This document shows, piece after piece, positions 9,117 through 17,160 of a DNA stretch of 64,000 nt. Source of the DNA: Dietzia psychralcaliphila (GTDB taxonomy: Bacteria; Actinomycetota; Actinomycetes; Mycobacteriales; Mycobacteriaceae); contig NZ_CP015453.1 of NCBI RefSeq assembly GCF_003096095.1, positions 1,612,001-1,676,000 on the forward strand. Direction: 5' to 3'. The first letter of the stretch is position 1; every line of letters starts with the position of its first letter. The notes under the pieces are model-generated. The model was not told the DNA's origin. It did no database searches and worked only from the letters and a program-made list of their open reading frames with translations. The position numbers were made by a program, and so were the translations under genes.

Positions 9117-9743
9117 GTGGGAGAACTACTCATCGTGATCGGTGTGGTGGTCGTGGTGATCGCGGGGATCGGGATCGCCCTCAAGATGTCGAGGACGCGC
9201 AGGCCCGACTCCAGCGGGCACCGACGTGACCCTCTCGCCGCAGATCAACCCGTGCACGGCTTCGGGCCACGCAACCTCGGACCCGGTGCGATCGTCGCCT
9301 ATGGCGGTATCGACTTCGTGGTCCGCGGCACCATCACCCTCCGGCAGGGATCCTTCGTGTGGTGGGAGCACCTCCTCGACGGCGGCGACGGCGCACAGTG
9401 GCTCGGGGTCGAGGAGGAGGAGGGCCAACTCGAGCTGACCTGGTGGACCACCAGGAAGGGGCTCGGGGTGGGTCCGCAGGCCGAGGTGGTCGTCGACGAC
9501 CGAGTCCACCGCGAGGACGAGTCCGGCGAGGCCGAGTACTCGTGCGAGGGGACCACCGGGCTGCCCGAGCGGGGTCGGATGCGGTACCGCGACTACCAGA
9601 CCGGCGATGGCAGCTCTCTCCTGTCCTTCGAGGACTGGGACGGCGCCGGGTGGGAGGTCTCGACCGGTCGGCCGCTGTCTCCCGGCGAGTTCACCGTCTA
9701 CCCGGCTCCGCCCGCCCCCGGCGCTCACGGGTACACCCCGTGA
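9117..9743 (+). CDS. DUF4178-family membrane-anchored protein
   Basis: The 208-residue protein has one N-terminal transmembrane helix (residues 3-24, LLIVIGVVVVVIAGIGIAL) followed by a cytoplasmic beta-rich domain. Residues about 50-190 (LGPGAIVAYGGIDFVVRGTI, then WWEHLLDGG and QWLGVEEEEG) fit the DUF4178 family. It is the first gene of a five-gene run ending with an aminopropyltransferase, an order I recall from mycobacterial Rv2597-Rv2601. Function is unknown. The GTG start is preceded by a G-rich segment. Its stop overlaps the DUF2617 start. Confidence 0.82.
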   Translation: MGELLIVIGVVVVVIAGIGIALKMSRTRRPDSSGHRRDPLAADQPVHGFGPRNLGPGAIVAYGGIDFVVRGTITLRQGSFVWWEHLLDGGDGAQWLGVEEEEGQLELTWWTTRKGLGVGPQAEVVVDDRVHREDESGEAEYSCEGTTGLPERGRMRYRDYQTGDGSSLLSFEDWDGAGWEVSTGRPLSPGEFTVYPAPPAPGAHGYTP

Positions 9744-10315
9744 CCCTGTACCGACTCGACCTCGAACCGGACGACGTGGCGGCGTCCTCCCTCGGGTACC
9801 GCGTCGACACGGAGCCGGCACCCCAGTCGCTCGTCACCGCGCTCCTCGAGCACCCGCAGCACTCCGCCGCTCTACGGTTGTCGATCCTCGGAGCGTCCCA
9901 CGCGGTCACCCTGGTGGTCGACGGACGGGACACCGTGACGGAAGAGGTCTCCTGTCGAGCGTCCACCTCTGGTGAAGGGTTGCCCTCGACGAGCGCGCTG
10001 CACCTGGGGCCGTGGGGCTCCCACCACCTCCGGGGAGCCGTCGAGACGCTGCCGCCCGAGGCATTCACGATGGTGGTGGCCCGGTTGACCGCACTCGGAG
10101 ACACCGGGCCCGAAGTTCTCGCGGGACGCTTCCCCGGTGCCGAGGGCGCGCTGACCGTCGTGTCGGCGGCCGCGGATCCGGCCGGGTGGCAGTGGTGCAC
10201 GTGGCACCTCTACCCGGCGATCGACGCCACCGGTGCGGCAGCCGGTGGCGAGGTCGTGACCACCGTGTCCCGGCTCGAATTGGCGCTCGCCCGTGCGCTG
10301 ACGGAGGCATCGTGA
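9740..10315 (+). CDS. DUF2617-family protein
   Basis: This is a 191-residue soluble protein starting at GTG 9740, which overlaps the stop of the DUF4178 gene (GTGA). Features matching DUF2617 are the N-terminal LYRLDLEPDD, SLRLSILGASHAV-like core and the C-terminal WQWCTWHLYP segment. No catalytic motif is evident. Stop-start overlaps on both sides indicate co-translation with the two membrane partners, so it is probably a cytosolic component of the module. Function is unknown. Confidence 0.82.
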   Translation: MTLYRLDLEPDDVAASSLGYRVDTEPAPQSLVTALLEHPQHSAALRLSILGASHAVTLVVDGRDTVTEEVSCRASTSGEGLPSTSALHLGPWGSHHLRGAVETLPPEAFTMVVARLTALGDTGPEVLAGRFPGAEGALTVVSAAADPAGWQWCTWHLYPAIDATGAAAGGEVVTTVSRLELALARALTEAS

Positions 10316-10731
10316 ACCGGTACCGGGGGTGGATCATCGCCCTGATCGGCGGGGTCATGGCGATCCTGCTCGGACTCGTCCTGGTGTCCGCCGGCACCAA
10401 TGCGGTGCGGTACGTCCGGGAGAACTACACGCCGGTGGCGAACGACTCGAACACCTTCGAGTGCCGTGGGGACAAGGCTGCCACCGTCGCGGACATCTCG
10501 GCGCACGAGCGCCCGGATGCGAACGGTCAGCAGGACCAGACCGAGTTCCTGCGGTACGGAGACGACGTGATCCTCGTCGGGCCCTCGGGAGCGATGACGT
10601 GTCGGGTCCAGCTCGACGAGAACTCCCGGGCGCTGCGATCCGGCGGGTTCCTGTTCCTCGGAGGCGCCTTCGGGCCGAGGAGTCCGGCGAGTTCCTCGGG
10701 TGGGAGCTCCGGCGGTTTCGGCGCCAAATGA
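10312..10731 (+). CDS. DUF4247-family membrane protein
   Basis: A 139-residue protein starting at GTG 10312, overlapping the previous stop. A single N-terminal membrane helix (residues 8-29) is followed by an extracytoplasmic or cytosolic domain with a conserved YRYGDDVILVG-like stretch and two Cys (in FECRGD and MTCRVQ). The C-terminus is Gly/Ser-rich (SSGGSSGGFGAK). The gene's last codons lie inside a 22-base tandem repeat (10724-10767). Third gene of the DUF4178-to-aminopropyltransferase module; role unknown. Confidence 0.8.
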   Translation: MNRYRGWIIALIGGVMAILLGLVLVSAGTNAVRYVRENYTPVANDSNTFECRGDKAATVADISAHERPDANGQQDQTEFLRYGDDVILVGPSGAMTCRVQLDENSRALRSGGFLFLGGAFGPRSPASSSGGSSGGFGAK

Positions 10732-10767
10732 CACTCCCGAACGGCCCAAATGACACTCCCGAACGGC
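10724..10767 (+). repeat. 22-base tandem duplication spanning a stop codon
   Basis: CCAAATGACACTCCCGAACGGC occurs at 10724-10745 and 10746-10767. The first copy supplies the Lys codon and TGA stop of the DUF4247 gene; the second is downstream and contains the same stop in the same context. Confidence 0.9.
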
Positions 10768-10820
10768 CCAGAGGGCACTGACACGACCGGCCCTGAGGGC
10801 CCCTACCCGAAGGAGACACG

Positions 10821-11261
10821 GTGAACTCGGCCGACCACATCCCCAACCTGCTCGACGGCATCGGAGTATCCCTGGCGTACTTCGGGGTCGGTGCCCTGGT
10901 GCTGGCCGCCGGTTTCGTCGTGCTCGATCTGCTCACCCCGGGCAGTCTGCGGCACCACGTATTCGTCGATCACCGGCCCAACGCCGCGGCCCTCCACGCG
11001 GCCTCGGCCCTGGCGCTGGCGATCATCGTCGTCACCGTGATGGTGAACGCCTCGGACGCGCTCGTGTGGGGGCTGGTCGACGTCGTCGTGTACGGGCTCC
11101 TGGGTGTCGTGTTCCAGGCCGTCACGCTGGTGATACTCGAACTCGCCGTGCCGGGCCGCTTCCGCGACCTGGTCGCCTCGCCCACGTTCAGCACCGCCTC
11201 GCTCGCCGTCGCGGCGACCCTCGTCGCCGTTGCCGCGGTCAACGCCGCCGCCATTGCCTGA
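10821..11261 (+). CDS. DUF350-family integral membrane protein
   Basis: The 146-residue protein has four predicted transmembrane helices (about 13-36, 54-76, 82-104 and 118-144), matching the DUF350 family. AAGGAG at 10810-10815 sits five bases before the GTG start, a much stronger ribosome site than the coupled genes upstream have, so it may be expressed at a higher level. Position between DUF4247 and the aminopropyltransferase is conserved in relatives. Transport or scaffold function is conjecture. Confidence 0.83.
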   Translation: MNSADHIPNLLDGIGVSLAYFGVGALVLAAGFVVLDLLTPGSLRHHVFVDHRPNAAALHAASALALAIIVVTVMVNASDALVWGLVDVVVYGLLGVVFQAVTLVILELAVPGRFRDLVASPTFSTASLAVAATLVAVAAVNAAAIA

Positions 11262-11274
11262 GGAGCGGGGCGGA

Positions 11275-12885
11275 ATGCCGCCGGCCGCCGAGAAGTCCGA
11301 CACCGTCGCCACCGCGCGGATCCCGACCGGGCGGTGGTGGCGCCCGGTGGTCCTGGCCTCGGTGGCCGCGTGCGCGGCCTGCGGCCTCATCTACGAGCTG
11401 GCGCTGCTCACCCTCGCGACGACGGTCCTGGGCGGGGGGATCGTCGCGACGAGTCTCATCGTGGCCGGATTCGTGGCCGCTCTCGGACTCGGCGCACTGC
11501 TGGCCAAGCCCTTCGTCGACCGCGCGGCATCGACGTTCGTCTGGGTCGAGGGCGCGCTGGGGCTCGTCGGAGGGGTCTCGGCGACCTTGCTGTACGTCGC
11601 CTTCACCACCCTGGGGTCGCAGACCGGCTCCCTGGTGGTCCTCGTCCTGGCCACCGCGGCGATCGGTGCCCTCGTCGGAGCGGAAGTGCCGTTGCTCATG
11701 GCGCTACTGCAGGCCGGCCGACTGAGCGGGGCCGAGGAGACAGGCCGGACCCTGGCGAACCTCAACGCCGCCGACTATCTCGGGGCGGTCGTGGGCGGAC
11801 TGCTCTGGCCGTTCCTCCTCCTGCCGACAATGGGGATGCAGCAGGCGGCGGCCGTCACCGGGCTCGTCAACATCGCCGCCGCCGCGATCCTCCTGGCACT
11901 GGTCCTGCGTCACTTCCTCACCCGCGCGCGAGCGGTCGCCGCGGGCCTGGTCCTCGCTCTCGTCGCCGCCCTTCTCGCCTCACTCCTCGTGGCCGTCGAC
12001 GACGTGACGGAGTGGTCCCGGGCCCGCCTGTATCCGGACCCCGTGATCGCGCACACGCAGTCGGCGTACCAGGAGATCGTCGTCACCAGAGCGAAGTACA
12101 ACGGCCGCACGGATCGCCGCCTCTACCTCGACGGCACCCTCCAGTACTCGAGTCTCGACGAGTACCGGTACACCGAGTCGCTGGTCCTCCCGGCCGTCGC
12201 CGGCCGACCGAGCGACGTTCTGGTCCTGGGCGGCGGCGACGGACTGGCGGCCCGGGACCTTCTCGGCGTTCCCGGAATCCGTCGGGTGGTGCAGGTGGAA
12301 CTCGACCCCGCGGTCCTGCGGATCGCGAGGACGCACCTGCGTGCGGACAACGAGGGCGCGCTGGAGGACCCGAGGGTGGACGTCGTCGTCGACGACGCGT
12401 TCGCCTGGCTCCGCAGGGGTGGCGACGGCGCGGTTCCCGTCGGTGGGTTCGGGGCCGTTCTCGTGGACCTGCCAGACCCCAGGAATCCCGCGCTGTCCCG
12501 CCTCTACTCGCAGGAGTTCTACGGCCTGGTCCGGCAGGTGGTCCGGGACGACGGCCTCATGGTGGTCCAGTCCGGCAGTCCGTACTCCACCCCGCACCAG
12601 TACTGGCGAACCGTGTCGACCGTACGGTCCGCCGGGTGGGGCACGACCCCCTACCACGTCCACGTCCCGACGTTCGGTGACTGGGGTTTCGTCCTCGCGT
12701 CGAAGGACGGGACGCCACCGGGCCTGCGGTTGCGGACCGACGTCGACGACCTCCGGTACCTCGACGCAGGTGTTCTGGGGACCGCCACCGAGTTCGGTCG
12801 TGACGTGGCACCGATGGATCTCGAGCCCTCGACGCTGGACAGGCCGAGGATTCTCGACGACACCCGCCGGGGTTTCGAACGCTGA
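11275..12885 (+). CDS. Polyamine aminopropyltransferase (spermidine synthase type) with N-terminal membrane domain
   Basis: This 536-residue fusion starts at ATG 11275 (AGGAG at 11261-11265). Residues 20-245 contain about seven hydrophobic helices. Residues 250-520 are a class I methyltransferase-fold aminopropyltransferase with VLVLGGGDGLAARDLL, the acidic loop VVQVELDP and LVDLPDPRNPALSRLY. The enzyme would transfer aminopropyl from decarboxylated S-adenosylmethionine to a polyamine, or to another acceptor. The membrane fusion resembles SpeE-like proteins of actinobacteria. No speD or speA lies nearby, so the actual substrate is uncertain. It closes the five-gene module. Confidence 0.85.
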   Translation: MPPAAEKSDTVATARIPTGRWWRPVVLASVAACAACGLIYELALLTLATTVLGGGIVATSLIVAGFVAALGLGALLAKPFVDRAASTFVWVEGALGLVGGVSATLLYVAFTTLGSQTGSLVVLVLATAAIGALVGAEVPLLMALLQAGRLSGAEETGRTLANLNAADYLGAVVGGLLWPFLLLPTMGMQQAAAVTGLVNIAAAAILLALVLRHFLTRARAVAAGLVLALVAALLASLLVAVDDVTEWSRARLYPDPVIAHTQSAYQEIVVTRAKYNGRTDRRLYLDGTLQYSSLDEYRYTESLVLPAVAGRPSDVLVLGGGDGLAARDLLGVPGIRRVVQVELDPAVLRIARTHLRADNEGALEDPRVDVVVDDAFAWLRRGGDGAVPVGGFGAVLVDLPDPRNPALSRLYSQEFYGLVRQVVRDDGLMVVQSGSPYSTPHQYWRTVSTVRSAGWGTTPYHVHVPTFGDWGFVLASKDGTPPGLRLRTDVDDLRYLDAGVLGTATEFGRDVAPMDLEPSTLDRPRILDDTRRGFER

Positions 12886-12939
12886 CCGGTCGCCCGATCC
12901 GCGGGTTAGTGTGAGAAACCAATCGAATGGAGGCGACGA

Positions 12940-14043
12940 ATGACCGGGCTCTCGATCGGTACCGACGTCGATGTCCCGGGGGAGTCCGTGACCATCGACG
13001 CCCGACGGTTCAACCGTCACACCTTCTGGTGCGGCCAGAGCGGCAGCGGTAAGACCTACGCCCTGGGCGTGGTTCTCGAGCAGTTGCTCCTACACACCGA
13101 GCTGCCGATGCTCATCCTGGACCCCAATGCGGACTTCGTGCGCCTGCCCGAGGCCCGCGAGAGTGCGGGTGAGGCCGATGCCGCGCGGCTGGCCGAGACC
13201 GACATCCGGGTCTTCCGCTCGTCGAAAGGGCGCGGTGAGCCGCTGCACGCCCGGTACACGGACCTGTCCCCGGCGTCCAAGGCCGCTCTGCTCCAGCTCG
13301 ACCCGATCGCGGACGCGGAGGAGTACAACGTGCTCCTGCGTACCGACGTCCGCGCCGAGAACTTCGACTCGGTGGAAGCGGTCGCGACGCTCCGGGCCTC
13401 GACCGACCCCGGTGAGGTCCGGCTGTCCTACCGGATGGAGAACCTGCAGGTGCTCGAATGGGATCTGTGGTCCAGGGGGGCCGGTTCCGTCGTCGACGTG
13501 ATCGATCAGCGCCCGCGTGCCACCGTGATGGATCTCGGCGGCTTCACCCACCCGGCCGAGTCCAAGGTCGCGGCGTTGGCGGTCCTGGAGCACCTGTGGA
13601 CGCGGCGCGAGGGCCGCGAGCCGATCCTCATCGTGATCGACGAGGCGCACAACATCTGCCCGCCGGACCCCACGACCGACGTCGAGCGCGCGCTGACCCG
13701 TCAACTGGTGCAGATCGCCGCCGAGGGTCGGAAGTTCGGGCTGTGGTTGCTGCTGTCGACCCAGCGTCCCAACAAGATCCACCCGAACGTGCTCTCGCAG
13801 TGCGACAACCTGGGGCTCATGCGCGTCAACTCGCCGCGGGACCTGGTGGAGTTGGCAGAGGTCTTCGGCTTCGCCGGTGAGGACCAGATCCGCCGATCGG
13901 CCTCGTTCGTCCAGGGGCAGGCGTTGTTCGCCGGAGGCTTCGTGTCCGAACCGACGTTCGTCCAGATGGGTCGACGGATCACCGAGGAGTCGGGCGGGGA
14001 CGTGTCGGTCCCGTTGCGCGGCGACAGGTCGCTGCAGAGGTAG
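12940..14043 (+). CDS. HerA/FtsK-superfamily ATPase (DUF87-like)
   Basis: This 367-residue P-loop ATPase has Walker A GQSGSGKT at residues 32-39. Walker B LIVIDEAHN has D234-E235, followed by an LLSTQRPNKIHPNVLSQCDN sensor/arginine region at about 270-290. The domain layout is that of HerA-type DNA-pumping ATPases. It lacks the N-terminal HAS barrel, and no NurA nuclease gene is adjacent. GGAGG precedes ATG 12940 and a -10-like TAGTGT lies at about 12906. Function is unknown; conjugation-related or defence roles are possible but unsupported by neighbours. Confidence 0.82.
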   Translation: MTGLSIGTDVDVPGESVTIDARRFNRHTFWCGQSGSGKTYALGVVLEQLLLHTELPMLILDPNADFVRLPEARESAGEADAARLAETDIRVFRSSKGRGEPLHARYTDLSPASKAALLQLDPIADAEEYNVLLRTDVRAENFDSVEAVATLRASTDPGEVRLSYRMENLQVLEWDLWSRGAGSVVDVIDQRPRATVMDLGGFTHPAESKVAALAVLEHLWTRREGREPILIVIDEAHNICPPDPTTDVERALTRQLVQIAAEGRKFGLWLLLSTQRPNKIHPNVLSQCDNLGLMRVNSPRDLVELAEVFGFAGEDQIRRSASFVQGQALFAGGFVSEPTFVQMGRRITEESGGDVSVPLRGDRSLQR

Positions 14044-14102
14044 TTCCCGGTGGCGAACCGCGACCGGCTCGCGGACCTCCTGGGGCGGCACACCCGAGCG
14101 TG

Positions 14103-14717
14103 TCAGTCGGGGACGCGACGGGCGAGGTATGCCGAACCCCGAGGGGAGAGCTCGTAGCCCTCGGGCAGGCTTCGTGTGAGTCCGAGGTCTTTGAGCTTGC
14201 GGACGTTGCGCTTGAAGACGGCTCTGTCCATGCCGCCGTCCGTGTCGCCGTCCGTGTCGCCGTCCATGCTGCCGCGCAGTGACTCGGCGGTCCGACCGGG
14301 ATATTCCTCGATGAGGCGAAGCGTGCGGAGCGTCCACGTGCCGTGGCGACTGCTCTGATCGAACCGCGCGAGGCGTCGATCGATCTCGGCGCAGTCCTCG
14401 TCCGTGAGTGAGTCGTCGTTGCCGAGCTGTACGCGCAGGTCGGGCCCCGCCGATGCCAGCTCGATCATGAAAATGGGATCGTCCGGCTCACCCCGGAGGG
14501 TGTTGACGAGTTCCGCCACGGATGCCGCTCCCGCTGCGGTGGCGTGCTGCTCCGTGATGTCGTGCATGGCGACCAGTGAGACCTCGCCCACTCTCACCAC
14601 GCCGGCCGAGCCGCGGAAGGTGTGGCCGCTCCGTACGCGTGGCTTCTTCCACCGTCGGAACGCGAGCGTGATATGCCCTGCGGCAACACCGGCGGCCACG
14701 CGGCCGGTGAGAATCAC
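14103..14717 (-). CDS. ASCH domain protein with C-terminal winged helix
   Basis: GTG 14717 is chosen because AGGAG lies seven bases upstream on the minus strand. Residues 1-65 (ILTGRVAAGVAAGHITLAFRR, WKKPRV, then VVRVGEVSLV) look like an ASCH domain, a PUA-like RNA-binding fold. Residues about 125-204 form a winged helix ending in VRKLKDLGLTRSLPEGYELS. The wing/linker carries an unusual DGDTDGDTDGG insertion from a 12-base tandem repeat. The gene is monocistronic and convergent with the HerA-like gene. An RNA- or nucleotide-sensing regulator is inferred. Confidence 0.68.
   Translation of the reverse strand: MILTGRVAAGVAAGHITLAFRRWKKPRVRSGHTFRGSAGVVRVGEVSLVAMHDITEQHATAAGAASVAELVNTLRGEPDDPIFMIELASAGPDLRVQLGNDDSLTDEDCAEIDRRLARFDQSSRHGTWTLRTLRLIEEYPGRTAESLRGSMDGDTDGDTDGGMDRAVFKRNVRKLKDLGLTRSLPEGYELSPRGSAYLARRVPD
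14235..14268 (-). repeat. 12-base coding tandem repeat in the ASCH-winged helix gene
   Basis: GCCGTCCGTGTC is present at 14235-14246 and 14247-14258, with a partial third copy to 14268. On the coding strand it encodes repeated Asp-Gly-Asp-Thr. Because the unit is a multiple of three, copy-number change would keep the frame. Confidence 0.85.
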
Positions 14718-14868
14718 GAGAGATCTCCTGCACCGGCACCGCGCAGTCGTGACTCCCGGATCGACATGAGCACACGCTACTGCCGAACCGGCCATCGGTA
14801 TCGTCTCCACGAACGTGCCCGCGGTCGGCAGTCGTGTGAGCGAGGTCGGGTTGTCCCCGCACCGGTCG

Positions 14869-15453
14869 TCAGGTGTGGTGATCGAGCAGTTGAACTGCGG
14901 TGTCGATGCACTGCAGTGCGGCAGCGTTGTCGACGCGGGTGAGTGCGAAGGCCGCGACGATCATCGCAGTGCAGGCGTCGGCGAGACGGGCGTTGGCGTT
15001 CGGGTCGTGCCCGGGCCGATGGGCGGCGACGCCGCGGCCGATGGCCGCGCGCAGTTCCTCGCGATACGCGGCGACGGTCTCACGTACCGCCGCGTCCCGC
15101 GCGATCGGAGCGTTCGCCGAATTGATGAGAAGGCACCCGTTCGCGGATGCCGACGAGTCGGCGTTGAGGAACGCACTGCGCAGTCTGCCGAGGTACTCGA
15201 CGATCGCGTCGGGGGCGACAGGGGACGCGGTGAACGGCAGTAGCAGTGGGCGGATGACCTCATCGAGGTAGCTGTCGACTGCCGCGTCGAAGAGGCCACG
15301 CTTGCTCCCGAACGCGTTGTAGATGCTCGAGCGGTTCAGGCCGGTGGCGCTCTCGAGAGCCGGGATCGCCGTGTCCTCGTAGCCCGTCTCCCAGAAGACC
15401 TGGCGTGCGCAGCGAACGGCCGCAGCGGTGTCGAAGCTCTGTGCGCGACCCAT
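14869..15453 (-). CDS. TetR-family transcriptional regulator
   Basis: The 194-residue regulator has an N-terminal helix-turn-helix at about residues 8-55 (YEDTAIPALESATGLNRSSIYNAFGSKRGLF) and a ligand-binding domain with a TetR C-terminal (AcrR/YxaF-like) pattern. The start ATG 15453 has a strong AGGAGG-type site on the minus strand. It is divergent from the DUF1304/oxidoreductase pair, and two direct repeats in the spacer are candidate operators. It is therefore probably a local repressor that responds to an electrophile or a substrate of the reductase; the ligand is unknown. Confidence 0.9.
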   Translation of the reverse strand: MGRAQSFDTAAAVRCARQVFWETGYEDTAIPALESATGLNRSSIYNAFGSKRGLFDAAVDSYLDEVIRPLLLPFTASPVAPDAIVEYLGRLRSAFLNADSSASANGCLLINSANAPIARDAAVRETVAAYREELRAAIGRGVAAHRPGHDPNANARLADACTAMIVAAFALTRVDNAAALQCIDTAVQLLDHHT

Positions 15454-15469
15454 GATCGGCCTCCTTTTG

Positions 15470-15510
15470 TGAAACAGTCAGTCTAGTATATATTGAAACG
15501 ATCAGTTCAG
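15470..15510. promoter_or_regulatory. Candidate TetR operator: two 17-base direct repeats
   Basis: TGAAACAGTCAGTCTAG (15470-15486) and TGAAACGATCAGTTCAG (15494-15510) agree at 13 of 17 bases and begin 24 bases apart, so they lie on nearly the same DNA face. The AT-rich TAGTATATATTG between them is the likely -10 region of one or both divergent promoters. This fits simple repression. Confidence 0.65.
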
Positions 15511-15547
15511 AAACGTCCGGTCCCCATCTATCCAACGAGGTCTCATC

Positions 15548-15928
15548 ATGCTCACCCTCTCTCTTGTCCTCGCCGCCCTCGCGGCGCTGGTACACGTCGT
15601 CATATTCGTCCTCGAGTCCCTCATGTGGACGAGTGCCCGTGCCCGCCGGGTCTTCGGACTGAGCCTCGACGAGGCGCGGAACACGCAGCAGCTCGCCTTC
15701 AATCAGGGCTTCTACAACCTCTTCCTCGCGATCGTCGCGGTGGTCGGAATCGTGTGTGTCCTGGTCGGTTCTGTTCCGGTGGGGGCCGCGTTGCTGTTCG
15801 CCGGTGCCGGTTCCATGGCCGCGGCCGCCCTCGTCCTGTTCTTCTCCGCGCCCGACAAGCGGGGGGCGGCCCTCAAGCAGGGCGTGCTCCCGCTGCTCTC
15901 GGTACTCGCGCTCGCGATCGCTCTCTAG
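15548..15928 (+). CDS. DUF1304-family integral membrane protein
   Basis: The 126-residue protein has four transmembrane helices (about 3-24, 53-75, 78-98, 107-126). The DUF1304 signature follows helix 1 and includes ESLMW and FGLS...NQGFYNLFLA. The family is found next to redox or stress enzymes, but its activity is undefined. It is the first gene after the TetR-bound spacer and probably shares a transcript with the downstream NADPH-dependent oxidoreductase, 66 bases away. Confidence 0.86.
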   Translation: MLTLSLVLAALAALVHVVIFVLESLMWTSARARRVFGLSLDEARNTQQLAFNQGFYNLFLAIVAVVGIVCVLVGSVPVGAALLFAGAGSMAAAALVLFFSAPDKRGAALKQGVLPLLSVLALAIAL

Positions 15929-15994
15929 CGGTCTGCGCCGTGACCTGCTCCCCGCCCAGCCACCCGCTCCCACACCACATCAGGAAGTAGAACC

Positions 15995-17032
15995 ATGACT
16001 GACGTCACCAGCACCGCCACCAGCACCCAGATCCAGCTCGCCGCGCGCCCCACGGGGTGGCCGACGCACGAGGACTTCCGCACCACCACGGTCACCTACG
16101 GGCCACCGGAGCCGGGCCAGGTCCGGGTCTCGAACCTCTATGTCTCCGTCGACCCCTACATGCGGGGTCGCATGAACGACGTGCGTAGCTACACCGCCCC
16201 CTACGCGCTCGGGGAGACGATCACCGGCGGCGCGATCGGCCGCGTCACGGCCTCCACCGACGAGTCGATCCCCGTCGGCAGCGTCGTTCTGCACCAGCTC
16301 GGCTGGTCGGATCTCGTCCAGGCGGACGCCTCGGGCTTCACCGTGGTGCCCGAGCTCGACGGCGCACCGCTCTCGTTGTACCTCGGCATCCTCGGAATGA
16401 CGGGATTGACCGGCTACGTGGGACTCACTGCGATCGCCGGCCTGGAGCCCGGCGACACGGTCTTCATCTCCGGTGCCGCCGGCGCGGTCGGGACCGCGGC
16501 GGGACAGATCGCGCGCCTCCTGGGCGCCGGCCGCGTCATCGGGTCGGCGGGATCGCCCGAGAAGGTGCGGCTGCTCACCGAGAAGTACGGCTTCGACGCC
16601 GCGCTCGACTACAAGGAGGCGCCGGTGCGCGAACAGCTCGGCGCACTGGCCCCGGGGGGAATCGACGTGTACTTCGACAACGTCGGTGGCGATCACCTCG
16701 AAGCAGCGCTCGACGTGATGAACGACGGCGGACGCATCGCCCTGTGCGGGGCGATCGCGAGCTACAACTCGACAGGCCGGGCACCCGGCCCGGACAACAT
16801 GGCCAACATCATCACCCGGGGCCTCACGCTCAAGGGATTCACACTCGGCGGCCACCTCCACCTCGGGGCCGAGTTCACCGAGGCGATGACGACGTGGTTC
16901 ACCGCCGGAGAGATCGCCTACGACGAGACCGTCGTCGACGGCATCGAGCACACTGTCGACGCGTTCCTCGACATGATGCGCGGCGCCAACACCGGGAAGA
17001 TGGTCGTGCGGATCACGCCTGAGCAGGAATAG
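15995..17032 (+). CDS. NADP-dependent oxidoreductase, MDR superfamily (CurA/leukotriene B4 12-dehydrogenase-like)
   Basis: This 345-residue zinc-independent medium-chain reductase has an N-terminal GroES-like domain (VSVDPYMRGRMND near 50-62) and a Rossmann domain with GAAGAVGTAAGQIARLLG at about 161-177, KYGFDAALDYK, and DNVGGDHLE. The VDPYMRGRM motif is characteristic of curcumin reductase and prostaglandin reductase types, which reduce alpha,beta-unsaturated carbonyls with NADPH. GGAAG lies before the ATG. It is likely regulated by the divergent TetR and so may detoxify the inducing electrophile. Confidence 0.9.
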   Translation: MTDVTSTATSTQIQLAARPTGWPTHEDFRTTTVTYGPPEPGQVRVSNLYVSVDPYMRGRMNDVRSYTAPYALGETITGGAIGRVTASTDESIPVGSVVLHQLGWSDLVQADASGFTVVPELDGAPLSLYLGILGMTGLTGYVGLTAIAGLEPGDTVFISGAAGAVGTAAGQIARLLGAGRVIGSAGSPEKVRLLTEKYGFDAALDYKEAPVREQLGALAPGGIDVYFDNVGGDHLEAALDVMNDGGRIALCGAIASYNSTGRAPGPDNMANIITRGLTLKGFTLGGHLHLGAEFTEAMTTWFTAGEIAYDETVVDGIEHTVDAFLDMMRGANTGKMVVRITPEQE

Positions 17033-17160
17033 CACGAGGTGGCACGTCGGCCGGTGCGCGCTCGAGGTGAGCGGGGCCGCGTGTACTCGCCGAAAGGGGC
17101 ATCATGGCAGCATGAAGTCCATCGGCGGTGATCGCCGGAGTGGGGGAGAGGTGCACGGGT

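Noticed and set aside
12940-14043. HerA-NurA style defence system
   Set aside because: No nuclease or other defence gene is adjacent, and the surroundings look core-like.
14058-14074. Hairpin CCGCGA/TCGCGG as a terminator between convergent genes
   Set aside because: The six-base stem is too short in a GC-rich background to be convincing.
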